A stretch of DNA of 22,191 bases from Fen-1077 sp050014355 (GCA_050014355.1 JBEKDL010000037.1:1-22191), one strand, 5' to 3'; shown: positions 1-6,715, counted from the stretch's first letter. Notes: a model not told the origin generated them from the sequence alone. Numbers and translations are program-made.

Positions 1-70
1 GTGCAATAAACGCCGTGCCCAGATAACCTCGTCTCCACGCATCTATTCTACACCTCATATCGCCGCCTGT

Positions 71-442
71 TCATTCACCCACGGGCAAAGCCCGTGGAAC
101 TCTGCCCTTCGGGTTATTAGAATATCCAAATAAATAATCACTGTCTAATAGAACTTTAATATAGTGTGAAGCGTGCCAATCACAATGGTAATAAAAACTT
201 CCAGTCGGTTTTAATACCCTGTGTAATTCCTTTAATCTTGGTTTCATGTAGTCAATGTACGCGCTGACATTCTCAAACCTGTCTTCAAAGTGCCTTTTCT
301 CCTGCTCCTGCCAGAAAGCCACATAGTTTCGATTAGAGCTAAACGGCGGGTCAATGTATATCAAATCTATAGTTTCGTCCGGTATTTCTTTTAGCTTGAT
401 GAGGCAATCACCGCAGTATATTACATTTGTCTCCAATATCAT
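71..442 (-). pseudogene. N-terminal fragment of a site-specific DNA methyltransferase
   Basis: The start of a DNA N6-adenine/N4-cytosine methyltransferase (N6_N4_Mtase type) is visible. It would methylate DNA using S-adenosylmethionine. From the proposed ATG at 442, the motif IV catalytic tetrapeptide DPPF is at residues 31-34, within DLIYIDPPF. I chose this start because GAGGG lies seven bases upstream; the frame stays open to an ATG at 472. About 109 residues look native and end at ...LFGYSN. The last 14 codons and the stop come from a palindromic repeat at 72-117, so the target-recognition region and the SAM-binding motif I expected towards the C terminus are missing. Family members usually have 250 or more residues. 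I cannot tell whether a remainder lies left of the window. No restriction endonuclease partner is visible. The family is clear; loss of function is inferred. Confidence 0.75.
72..117 (+). repeat. REP-like palindromic element, copy 1
   Basis: The core at 79-97 is a perfect 8-bp inverted repeat, CCACGGGC / GCCCGTGG, around AAA. It is followed by a small hairpin, TGCCCTTCGGGT. The 46-base unit recurs at 18052-18098 with one substitution and one indel. This copy forms the 3' end of the methyltransferase frame on the minus strand and supplies its stop codon. Confidence 0.8.
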
Positions 443-566
443 TGGCTTACCCTCGTTCATGATTTGCCCCATTCTACCACTTACTCCACAAGTTTTACTA
501 TTTCTTGGTAGTGTATCAATTTGAAGTTAACATTAACCTATTTTAAACTAGAGTTCCCTTATATTT

Positions 567-815
567 TTAGCCACCTGCTATTTTATGTAGAATAGCAAGG
601 ATAGCATGGACAGCCACAGAGGGGACAAGCAACCACCAGATATATGAGTGATACTTGTATAGGGATTTATGCCAACTTTTTTGTCTTAATGTACTAGTCA
701 GATGCAAACCTGGAATGAACCGGCACGTGAAAAACAGGACTAAGAGACAGACTATGTTAATTATGGCGGTAATAAGCACAATAGTATCAACTACTGGCGA
801 TAATAATATATTCAC
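567..815 (-). CDS. Small two-TM membrane protein of unknown function
   Basis: The product has about 82 residues and two hydrophobic segments, roughly residues 8-33 (DTIVLITAIINIVCLLVL region) and 60-80 (YIWWLLVPSVAVHAILAIL). A basic, histidine-rich linker (KSWHKSLYKYHSY) separates them. The frame can start at an ATG at 836, but AGAAGGAG sits six bases before a GTG at 813-815, so I prefer GTG. Histidines at both ends of the second helix recall haem-binding membrane helices, but there are too few residues to claim this. It is a lone gene between the methyltransferase fragment and the transposase remnant. Function unknown. Confidence 0.6.
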   Translation of the reverse strand: MNILLSPVVDTIVLITAIINIVCLLVLFFTCRFIPGLHLTSTLRQKSWHKSLYKYHSYIWWLLVPSVAVHAILAILHKIAGG

Positions 816-860
816 ATTTCTCTCCTTCTGAATCAATGGTCGATAGATTTATTATATGAG

Positions 861-941
861 TTAATCCGTGAGTTTTACAATTTCCTCAATACTCCAAATA
901 TGGTTAATTAATCCGCCTGCTATTGCTGGTGTTCTCGCTTC
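861..941 (-). pseudogene. C-terminal remnant of a DDE-type transposase
   Basis: Reading the minus strand from 941 to the stop at 861-863 gives a peptide with the segments RTPAIAGGLINHIWSIEE and KLTD. The pattern R-T-P-A-(M/I)-A-G-(I/L)-x-x-H-(I/V)-W-S-(I/V)-E-E is typical of the C-terminal tail of DDE transposases. The frame is blocked by a stop at 942-944, and no transposase sequence is recognisable further upstream. Only about 26 codons survive. The IS family cannot be fixed from this piece. Confidence 0.6.
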
Positions 942-977
942 TTAAACCCCTTTACCCCTGGCCGGAGTGCGCCGCGT

Positions 978-1042
978 GTGAGGTCATCCGTCATTGCGAC
1001 CCGTAGGCGAAGCAATCCGTAACACCCTGCCCTCTTTCCTTG
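978..1042. repeat. 65-bp direct repeat A flanking the alkD-like gene
   Basis: This segment matches 2313-2377 at 62 of 65 positions by my alignment. It contains the dispersed motif 'tcattgcga...aggcgaagcaatcc' followed by 'gtaacaccctgccctctt'. The two copies lie 1.3 kb apart in the same orientation, with the heptamer array and the AlkD-like gene between them. Confidence 0.8.
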
Positions 1043-1107
1043 GCACTTGCCACCATTTGCGTCTCCCTTTCGTAAAGGGAGACCAAGAGGGATTTTGTAT
1101 ATTTATT

Positions 1108-1261
1108 CCCTCTTCCCTCTACCCTCTTCCCTCTACCCTCTTCCCTCAACCCTCTACCCTCCACCCTCTTCCCTCTACCCTCTTCCCTCTACCCTCTTCC
1201 CTCTACCCTCTTCCCTCAACCCTCTACCCTCCACCCTCTACCCTCTTCCCTCTACCCTGTT
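1108..1261. repeat. Heptamer tandem array (CCCTCTN), 22 units
   Basis: There are 22 consecutive 7-bp units of the form CCCTCTT, CCCTCTA, CCCTCAA, CCCTCCA or the final CCCTGTT. Units 1-8 recur exactly as units 11-18, so there is a 70-bp higher-order period. The minus strand has a GGG tract every seven bases, which fits the usual G-quadruplex rule. Reading frames through the array (LPSTLYPLPS-like) are simply translated repeat, with no sign of coding. Confidence 0.9.
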
Positions 1262-1282
1262 TTCCCTTTTGACCTTTGACTT

Positions 1283-1311
1283 TTGACTTTCTCCCTTTCC
1301 CCCCTTATCAT
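1283..1311 (+). promoter_or_regulatory. Promoter of the alkD-like gene, probably leaderless
   Basis: TTGACT at 1283-1288 and TATCAT at 1306-1311 are separated by 17 bases. The ATG at 1318 lies only six bases after the -10 box, and there is no Shine-Dalgarno sequence in the pyrimidine-rich stretch before it. This arrangement suggests transcription starts at or next to the start codon. Confidence 0.5.
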
Positions 1312-1317
1312 TAACCC

Positions 1318-2028
1318 ATGCCAGCTGATATTCTCTCCGCCGTCCGCCGTGAGCTCACCCTACAAGCCGATGAAAAGACCATCGCCGCCAACCGCCGCTT
1401 CTTCAAAGAGGCCGTCGCCTTCTACGGCGTCAGGACCCCCGCCGTCGAGCAAATCGCCCGCCGCTTCTACCCCCAAATCAAGCCCCTCGGCAAGCCCCGG
1501 GTTTTCGCCCTCTGTGAAGACCTCTTCAAGTCTGCCTTCATCGAGGAGTCCTTCATCGCCTGCGCCTGGGCCTACCGTTTCCGCGACGACTTTGTACCGG
1601 CCGATTTCCCCACCTTCGAGCGCTGGCTCGCGCAATACGTCACCAACTGGGCCGCCTGCGATACCCTCTGCAACCACACCCTCGGCGCCTTTGTCGAAAA
1701 ATACCCTCAATTCCTGGCCGACCTCAAGCAGTGGACTAAGTCCGCTAACCGCTGGCTCCGCCGTGCCGCCGCTGTCACCCTCATTCTCCCCGCCCGCCAG
1801 GGCAAATTCCTCCCCGATATCCTCCTCATCGCCGATAGCCTCCTCGCCGACCCCGACGACCTTGTCCAGAAAGGTTATGGCTGGATGCTCAAGGAAGCCA
1901 GCAAACCACATCAAGCGGAAGTCTTCGACTACATCATGAAGCACAAAGCGACCATGCCCCGCACCGCCCTCCGCTACGCCATCGAAAAGATGCCTCCTGA
2001 CCTTAAGCGCCGCGCCATGGATAAATAG
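1318..2028 (+). CDS. AlkD-like DNA alkylation repair protein
   Basis: The 236-residue product is a predicted HEAT-like-repeat DNA glycosylase of the DNA alkylation repair (AlkD/COG4912) family, which excises alkylated bases such as 3-methyladenine and 7-methylguanine. Family landmarks are visible: the N-terminal helix pair with YGVRTPAVEQIAR, the sequence NWAACD with W111 and D115 (D115 aligns with the catalytic Asp of the NWDxxD motif), and RWLRRAAAV at 145-153 with the Arg that contacts the DNA backbone. Length is normal for the family. The gene is GC-rich at third positions, which opens a long antisense frame. It stands alone, with no SD, between two 65-bp direct repeats and behind the heptamer array, so it could be a mobilised or recombined cassette. 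Confidence 0.85.
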   Translation: MPADILSAVRRELTLQADEKTIAANRRFFKEAVAFYGVRTPAVEQIARRFYPQIKPLGKPRVFALCEDLFKSAFIEESFIACAWAYRFRDDFVPADFPTFERWLAQYVTNWAACDTLCNHTLGAFVEKYPQFLADLKQWTKSANRWLRRAAAVTLILPARQGKFLPDILLIADSLLADPDDLVQKGYGWMLKEASKPHQAEVFDYIMKHKATMPRTALRYAIEKMPPDLKRRAMDK

Positions 2029-2043
2029 CCCTTTGCCCGTTCT

Positions 2044-2089
2044 GTCATTGCGAGCCATCCCGACGTTAGTCGGGAGGCGTGGCAATCCC
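2044..2089. repeat. Dispersed repeat 'tcattgcgag...gcaatc'
   Basis: The ends tcattgcgag and ggcaatccc surround an internal hairpin, CCCGAC-gtta-GTCGGG. The same structure occurs at 13350-13396 and, in a variant form, at 6766-6843 and inside the 65-bp repeats at 978 and 2313. Confidence 0.75.
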
Positions 2090-2101
2090 TTTGCCCGTTC
2101 T

Positions 2102-2128
2102 GTCATTCTAAGCGCAGCGAAGAATCTC
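2102..2128. repeat. Dispersed repeat 'tcattctaag...gaagaatc'
   Basis: This short imperfect palindrome runs from gtcattcta to gaagaatctc around agcgcagc. It is of the same general class as the neighbouring 'tcattgcgag' repeats. The only support is its structure and its clustering with them. Confidence 0.5.
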
Positions 2129-2148
2129 GTCCCTCTCACCACCATACC

Positions 2149-2175
2149 GTCATTCCCGACCTGCTCGGGAATCCA
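2149..2175. repeat. Dispersed repeat 'gtcattcccga...tcgggaatccag'
   Basis: TTCCCGA and TCGGGAA form a perfect 7-bp stem around cctgc, with flanks gtca and tccag. This is a third type of short intergenic palindrome in the same 600-bp spacer. Confidence 0.55.
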
Positions 2176-2236
2176 GCCCCCTTCTATCCCTGAAGCCTTG
2201 CGCTCAAGCTGTTTAACCTGACCCGGCGCAAGCCCC

Positions 2237-2259
2237 GAGAGGGGGCGTAGCCCCCTCTC
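2237..2259. repeat. Perfect 10-bp inverted repeat in the alkD-mraZ spacer
   Basis: GAGAGGGGGC and GCCCCCTCTC are separated by three bases. A further agggggcc lies at 2301-2308. There is no T tract after it, so a classical terminator is not supported, although it may form a 3' stem for the alkD-like transcript. Confidence 0.5.
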
Positions 2260-2312
2260 AATATCCTCCCCCTCTCTCATTCATCCTGCCTCGTAAGGAG
2301 AGGGGGCCAGGG

Positions 2313-2377
2313 GTGAGGTCATCCGTCATTGCGAGCCTTAGGCGAAGCAATCCGTAACACCCTGCCCTCTTTTCTTG
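2313..2377. repeat. 65-bp direct repeat B flanking the alkD-like gene
   Basis: This is the partner of 978-1042, in the same orientation, with three mismatches. The 2029-2570 spacer contains only this and the other short palindromes plus pyrimidine-rich sequence; I see no gene in it. Confidence 0.8.
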
Positions 2378-2586
2378 CTGCTTGTCACTCGTTACTTGGC
2401 ATTTCCCCTGACGGCCAGGGGGTCAGGCAAGTATTTCACTCTCTTCTCCCCTGCCCCTTTCCCCTTCCCCCCTTTTCCCCACCCCACCCGACGTTATGAG
2501 ACCTTCCCCGGGTTACTTTAGTCCCCTGTAAACACCCATTTTTCTCACATTTATCAAAAAATATTTTTAAAAGTGGGTCAAAGCAC

Positions 2587-2617
2587 TTGACAAGTAGGGG
2601 GTATTGTGTTCTAAAAT
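2587..2617 (+). promoter_or_regulatory. Promoter of the mraZ-rsmH-ftsA-ftsZ cluster
   Basis: A consensus TTGACA lies at 2587-2592. The -10 region reads TTCTAAAAT: TCTAAA at 2610-2615 gives a 17-base spacer, and TAAAAT at 2612-2617 gives 19. Transcription would begin near 2622, within the row of MraZ-type boxes. Confidence 0.7.
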
Positions 2618-2650
2618 GGTGAAAAGTGGTAAGTAGTGGTAATATAGGGT
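2616..2650 (+). promoter_or_regulatory. MraZ-type operator: four boxes at exact 10-bp spacing
   Basis: TGGT ends at 2620, 2630 and 2640, and GGGT ends at 2650, so four direct repeats lie in phase with one helical turn. MraZ of Escherichia coli is known to bind TGGGN repeats separated by five bases, which gives the same 10-bp period. An additional TGGGT lies at 2574-2578, upstream of the -35 box. The boxes overlap the -10 box and transcription start, which fits autorepression by the first gene of the cluster. Confidence 0.7.
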
Positions 2651-2663
2651 AAATAGTAAAACT

Positions 2664-3089
2664 ATGTTTTACGGCGAATACGATTATAAAATCGATGAGA
2701 AAGGGCGGGTGCCGGTCCCGCCGCGGTTCCGCAACTCCTTCAAAGACGGCGTTGTCTTAACGCCCGGCGCCGAAAAGTGTATCACCATCTATACCGTGCT
2801 GGAATGGAGAAAACTCTCCAACGTGCTCACCGGCAATGCTCTTGGCCGCAGCAAGATGCGTAAGTTGAACCGCGTCCTCTTCGCCACGGCCTTCAGCGGC
2901 AGAATAGACAACCAGGGGCGCATCCCCATACCGGCGCCTCTCCGTGACCATGCCGGTATCAGCGATGATGTGGTAATCGCCGGCGCCAATACCTACCTCG
3001 AGATATGGGACAAAGCGGCCTGGGAAGCTGAAAAGATAGATAGTCAGGAGCAGGCCTGGCAGATTATCGAGAGCCTGGAGAAGACCTGA
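2664..3089 (+). CDS. mraZ: Transcriptional regulator MraZ
   Basis: The 141-residue product has the two tandem AbrB/SpoVT-like halves of MraZ. Each has the signature D-x-x-G-R: DEKGRVPVP at residues 11-19 and DNQGRIPIP at 82-90. MraZ forms ring-shaped oligomers that bind repeated boxes in front of the division cluster and regulate it. Such boxes are present immediately upstream. There is no good SD before the ATG, although the predicted 5' leader is about 40 bases. The stop codon overlaps the rsmH start (TGATG), suggesting translational coupling. Length and gene order are typical. Confidence 0.95.
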   Translation: MFYGEYDYKIDEKGRVPVPPRFRNSFKDGVVLTPGAEKCITIYTVLEWRKLSNVLTGNALGRSKMRKLNRVLFATAFSGRIDNQGRIPIPAPLRDHAGISDDVVIAGANTYLEIWDKAAWEAEKIDSQEQAWQIIESLEKT

Positions 3090-4141
3090 TGACGAAGAGC
3101 GGGCCAACCTCCAGCCATACGCCGGTTCTTCTCACGGAAACACTTGATGCCCTGGCTGTCCAACCGGGCGGTCGTTATATTGACTGCACTCTTGGCGGCG
3201 CGGGTCATGCCGCCGCTATCATGGAAAAAGCCTCTCCCGGCGGGCAGCTGCTTGGTATCGATGCCGACCCCGAAGCGATAGTAAGAGCGCGTGAAAAACT
3301 CGATGCTTACCGGGACGCCGTCCTCCTCGTCAATGATAATTTTACCAATTTACAGTCTATTTGTATTAAGTACGATTTCTTCCCGGTACACGGCATCCTT
3401 CTGGACCTCGGGCTTTCTTCCATGCAGCTTGATGACAGCGGCCGCGGTTTCAGCTTCCAGCACGACGACCCCCTTGACATGCGTTTCAACCCCCACCAGA
3501 AAATCACCGCGGCCAGTATCGTGAATACATCGCCAGAGGAAAGGCTGGCAAATATTATTTATGCCTACGGCGAAGAAAGCCAAAGCCGGAAAATCGCCCG
3601 GGAAATCGTTAAAGCGCGTCCGATAGACACCACACTCCATCTGGCGCAGTTGATAGAAAATACCATCGGGCGGAGAGGCAAGATACATCCTGCCACCAGG
3701 ACGTTCCAGGCCCTGCGCATCGCGGTCAACCAGGAACTGGAACACCTGGAATCCGTTTTGAAACAGGCAATCGAGCTCCTCGGCTATGAGGGCCGGCTGG
3801 TCGTTATCAGCTATCATTCTCTTGAAGACAGGATAGTTAAGCAGTTCCTGCACCAAGAAGCCCGGGGCTGCATTTGCCCGCCGGAAACTCCCATTTGCGT
3901 TTGCGGCCACACCCCAAGGTTGAGAATCGTAAACAAAAAGGTCATTATGCCGTCAGCAGACGAGATTGCCTATAACCCGCGCAGCCGTAGCGCCAAATTA
4001 AGAGCGGCGGAACGTATTATTACGCCGGGTGATACCTATGCCAGCACGGATGACCATACTTATCTAATTCTCGCCCAGTCTGGCATCTGGCGGAAGCCAG
4101 TAATACTGGAAAAGATAAAGACCGTCTTTTTAGCGGCTTAA
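3089..4141 (+). CDS. rsmH: 16S rRNA (cytosine-1402-N4) methyltransferase RsmH
   Basis: This enzyme (formerly MraW) methylates N4 of C1402 in the ribosomal P site using SAM. The product has 350 residues. It opens with HTPVLLTETLDAL, followed by the SAM-binding region DCTLGGAGHAAAI and GIDADPEAI, then LDLGLSSMQLD, GRGFSF and DMRFN, then TRTFQALRIAVNQEL and VISYHSLEDRIVKQF. All are hallmarks of the family. About 35 residues follow the usual end (RSAKLRAAERI), so the C terminus is somewhat longer than typical. It starts one base inside the mraZ stop codon. It is normally second in the division cluster, as here. Confidence 0.96.
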   Translation: MTKSGPTSSHTPVLLTETLDALAVQPGGRYIDCTLGGAGHAAAIMEKASPGGQLLGIDADPEAIVRAREKLDAYRDAVLLVNDNFTNLQSICIKYDFFPVHGILLDLGLSSMQLDDSGRGFSFQHDDPLDMRFNPHQKITAASIVNTSPEERLANIIYAYGEESQSRKIAREIVKARPIDTTLHLAQLIENTIGRRGKIHPATRTFQALRIAVNQELEHLESVLKQAIELLGYEGRLVVISYHSLEDRIVKQFLHQEARGCICPPETPICVCGHTPRLRIVNKKVIMPSADEIAYNPRSRSAKLRAAERIITPGDTYASTDDHTYLILAQSGIWRKPVILEKIKTVFLAA

Positions 4142-4233
4142 AAAATCATGAGATTCTGAAAGGAGGTTCTTGATATATGTGACAACTGGGTATCAAGAAA
4201 CAGACTATAAGATCCAGTTTCTAAGGAGGGCAG

Positions 4234-5451
4234 ATGAAAAAACGAAATGTTGTAGCGGCTATTGATGTTGGCACCACTAAAATATGTACTATCGTGGCGG
4301 ATGTAAAAGATAACGGCGTCCCCCGCGTGGTGGGCGTCGGCATTTCGCCGTCTAAAGGACTGCATAAAGGCCTGGTAGTCAATATCAATGAAGCCAGAGA
4401 GTCGATACGAGAATCAATCAGAAGGGCTGAACAAGCCAGCAACTACAAGGTAGAATCGGCCTATGTGGGCGTGACCGGCCGCCATGTCACTTCCATGAAT
4501 AATCATGGCGTGGTTGCCATCACGCGTAATGACCGGGTCGTCCGCCCGGATGACCTTAAACGTGTCCTTGCCTCGGCGCAAAGCGTTAAAACCGCCACCG
4601 ATAGAAAGCTCCTCCATGTTATACCGCGGAGCTATACCGTGGATGGCCAGCAGGGAGTGAAAAACCCGATTGGCATGCACGGTTTTCGTCTTGATGTTGA
4701 AACGCATGTAATTACTGCTGCTGTAACCTCCATTCAGAATCTCATTAAAACCATACATAGCCTAAGAATAGATATCGATGACCTGGTGCTGGAACCGCTG
4801 GCCAGCAGTGAAGCAATCCTGACCGAAGATGAAAAACAGGTAGGCGTCGTCATGGCAGATATCGGCGGAGGCACTACCGATGTTGCCGTGTTCAAAGATG
4901 GCAGCATCTGGCACACCTCCATCCTGCCGGTCGCCGGATATCAGCTCACCCGCGATGTCGCCATCGGCCTGGGGTTGCCATTTGAAATCGCTGAAGAGAT
5001 GAAGAAAAAGTATGGAAGCGTGATGCCGGTTTACGAAGGCAAGGGCGATACCGGCCCGGCCATCTCTAAAGACGGCCACGGCGTATCTTATCAGGACCTC
5101 TGCGATATTCTCAGGGCCAGGGTCGAAGAAATCCTTAAGCTCATTCTGCTTGAGCTTCCGAACTCGGACTACGAAGCCATGGTACCGTCCGGGCTGGTGC
5201 TCACCGGCGGCAGCTCTAACCTCGCCGGTCTGGCCGCCCTTGGCCGCGATATACTCAAGATGCCCGTGAGAGTCGGCGCCCCGACGGATGTTTACGGCAT
5301 CGCGGACATCCTTCGCGACCCGGCTTACTCCACCGCCGTCGGCCTCTTGCTCTGGGGCAGCAAGCACGAAGGTAAAAAACAATGGAAATCAGGCATGTTT
5401 GGAGGCGCGCTGACGCAAATGGTAACGCAGCTGAGAAAGCTGTTTAGCTAA
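4234..5451 (+). CDS. ftsA: Cell division protein FtsA
   Basis: FtsA is an actin-like ATPase that anchors FtsZ filaments to the membrane. The 405-residue product shows the actin-fold phosphate loops AIDVGTTK (9-16) and ADIGGGTTDVAVF (from 208), and the adenosine motif LVLTGGSSNLAGL near residue 325. The end, GALTQMVTQLRKLFS, can form the amphipathic membrane-targeting helix known in FtsA. A strong SD (AAGGAGG) precedes the ATG. The 92-base gap after rsmH contains another SD followed by an ATG-TGA start-stop. ftsZ follows after 38 bases. Length is normal. Confidence 0.96.
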   Translation: MKKRNVVAAIDVGTTKICTIVADVKDNGVPRVVGVGISPSKGLHKGLVVNINEARESIRESIRRAEQASNYKVESAYVGVTGRHVTSMNNHGVVAITRNDRVVRPDDLKRVLASAQSVKTATDRKLLHVIPRSYTVDGQQGVKNPIGMHGFRLDVETHVITAAVTSIQNLIKTIHSLRIDIDDLVLEPLASSEAILTEDEKQVGVVMADIGGGTTDVAVFKDGSIWHTSILPVAGYQLTRDVAIGLGLPFEIAEEMKKKYGSVMPVYEGKGDTGPAISKDGHGVSYQDLCDILRARVEEILKLILLELPNSDYEAMVPSGLVLTGGSSNLAGLAALGRDILKMPVRVGAPTDVYGIADILRDPAYSTAVGLLLWGSKHEGKKQWKSGMFGGALTQMVTQLRKLFS

Positions 5452-5489
5452 CTGTAAGTTAAAATTAATATAGCGAAAAGGAGGAGGAG

Positions 5490-6629
5490 ATGGCAAGAAC
5501 AAGTTTCGTAGCCAGTCCTGCTAAAATCAAAGTAATCGGTCTCGGTGGCGGCGGCAGCAACGCCGTAACCCGGATGGTCAGAGAAAACATCCAGGGCGTC
5601 GAGTTTATCGCCATGAACACTGATGCGCAAGCCCTGGCAGTTTGCGAGGCCCCGATGTGTATCCAGCTCGGGCCCAAACTGACCAAGGGTCTCGGCGCGG
5701 GTGGTGACCACCATATCGGGCATAAAGCCGCCGAGGAAACCCGTGACGAGCTGCGGGAAGTCGTTTCCGGGGCTGACATGGTATTTGTCACGGCGGGCAT
5801 GGGCGGTGGTACCGGCACCGGCGCGATTTCGGTGGTGGCGGAAATCGCCAAACAGAGCGGCGCGCTCACCATCGCCGTGGTGACCAAACCGTTCGCTTTC
5901 GAAGGCGTTCACCGCATGCAGACTGCCGATGAAGGCATTGAAGGGCTTATTGATAAGGTCGATACGCTGATAATCATCCCGAACGACCGTCTGCTGACCC
6001 TCTGCGACCATAAGACCGGGGTTGATAGCGCCTTTAAACTGGCTGATGATGTCCTGCGGCATGGCGTCCAGGCTATCGCCGAGGTCATTACTACCCCCGG
6101 CATGATTAACCTCGACTTCGCCGATGTCAAGGCCATCATGAAAGATGCCGGCCCGGCCTGGATGTCTATCGGCAAGGGTTCCGGGCAGAACCGTGCCATC
6201 GATGCCGCTAAAGCGGCGCTGGCCAGTCCCCTGCTCGATGTATCCATCGAGGGCTCCAAGGCCGTCCTGTTTAACGTCGTCGGCAGCGCCAGCCTCACCC
6301 TGTTCGAGGTCAATCAGGCCGCCGAGGTAATCAAGCAAGCCGTTGACCCCGAGGCGAACATCATCTTCGGCGTGGCCAATGATGCCGTCCAGGAAAACGA
6401 GGTGACCATCACCCTGATTGCCACCGGGTTCTATGCCAAGCTGGGAATGGGCAAAGCCAATGAGGAAGAGCAGCAGCTCACCAATATCCTCAAGAACATG
6501 AAGACCGAGGAAGAGCTGGATATGCCTTCCTTCCTGCGCCGCCCTTTGTTCAGCCGCCGGAGAGATATTGCACCTCCGGCTAACGACATATCACGCGAGC
6601 CGGCCAGGCAGCAGCGACATTTCCAGTAG
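5490..6629 (+). CDS. ftsZ: Cell division GTPase FtsZ
   Basis: FtsZ is the tubulin-like GTPase that polymerises into the division ring. The 379-residue product has KVIGLGGGGSNAV, the GTP-binding loop GMGGGTGTG (103-111), IPNDRLL, and the T7 synergy loop NLDFADVKAIMKDAG whose acidic residues complete the GTPase site. The C-terminal peptide MPSFLRR matches the FtsA/SepF-binding tail, followed by a short basic extension. The T2 loop reads GAGGDHHIG where most FtsZ proteins have GAG(A/G)(N/D)PE(I/V)G, so the usual Pro is His. The SD is very strong (AAGGAGGAGG). Last gene of the cluster; a strong hairpin terminator follows at 6716. Confidence 0.97.
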   Translation: MARTSFVASPAKIKVIGLGGGGSNAVTRMVRENIQGVEFIAMNTDAQALAVCEAPMCIQLGPKLTKGLGAGGDHHIGHKAAEETRDELREVVSGADMVFVTAGMGGGTGTGAISVVAEIAKQSGALTIAVVTKPFAFEGVHRMQTADEGIEGLIDKVDTLIIIPNDRLLTLCDHKTGVDSAFKLADDVLRHGVQAIAEVITTPGMINLDFADVKAIMKDAGPAWMSIGKGSGQNRAIDAAKAALASPLLDVSIEGSKAVLFNVVGSASLTLFEVNQAAEVIKQAVDPEANIIFGVANDAVQENEVTITLIATGFYAKLGMGKANEEEQQLTNILKNMKTEEELDMPSFLRRPLFSRRRDIAPPANDISREPARQQRHFQ

Positions 6630-6715
6630 GTTTCCGGCAAGGCTGGCTATGGGTTAATATCAAAACAAAAAGAAGTTAACAATTCCTTCACCGGTGGAAG
6701 GGAAATATCGATACA

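Noticed and set aside
994..1286. Two plus-strand frames rich in leucine, proline and serine
   Set aside because: They are translations of the heptamer array and change phase with it; there is no SD and no domain.
1360..2280. Long open frame of 306 codons on the minus strand
   Set aside because: It is antisense to the AlkD-like gene and arises from its GC-rich third positions. The composition is glycine/glutamate-rich without recognisable domains, and it runs into repeats.
5448..6338. Open frame of 296 codons antisense to ftsZ
   Set aside because: It is a shadow of the highly conserved ftsZ gene, with no SD and no recognisable family.
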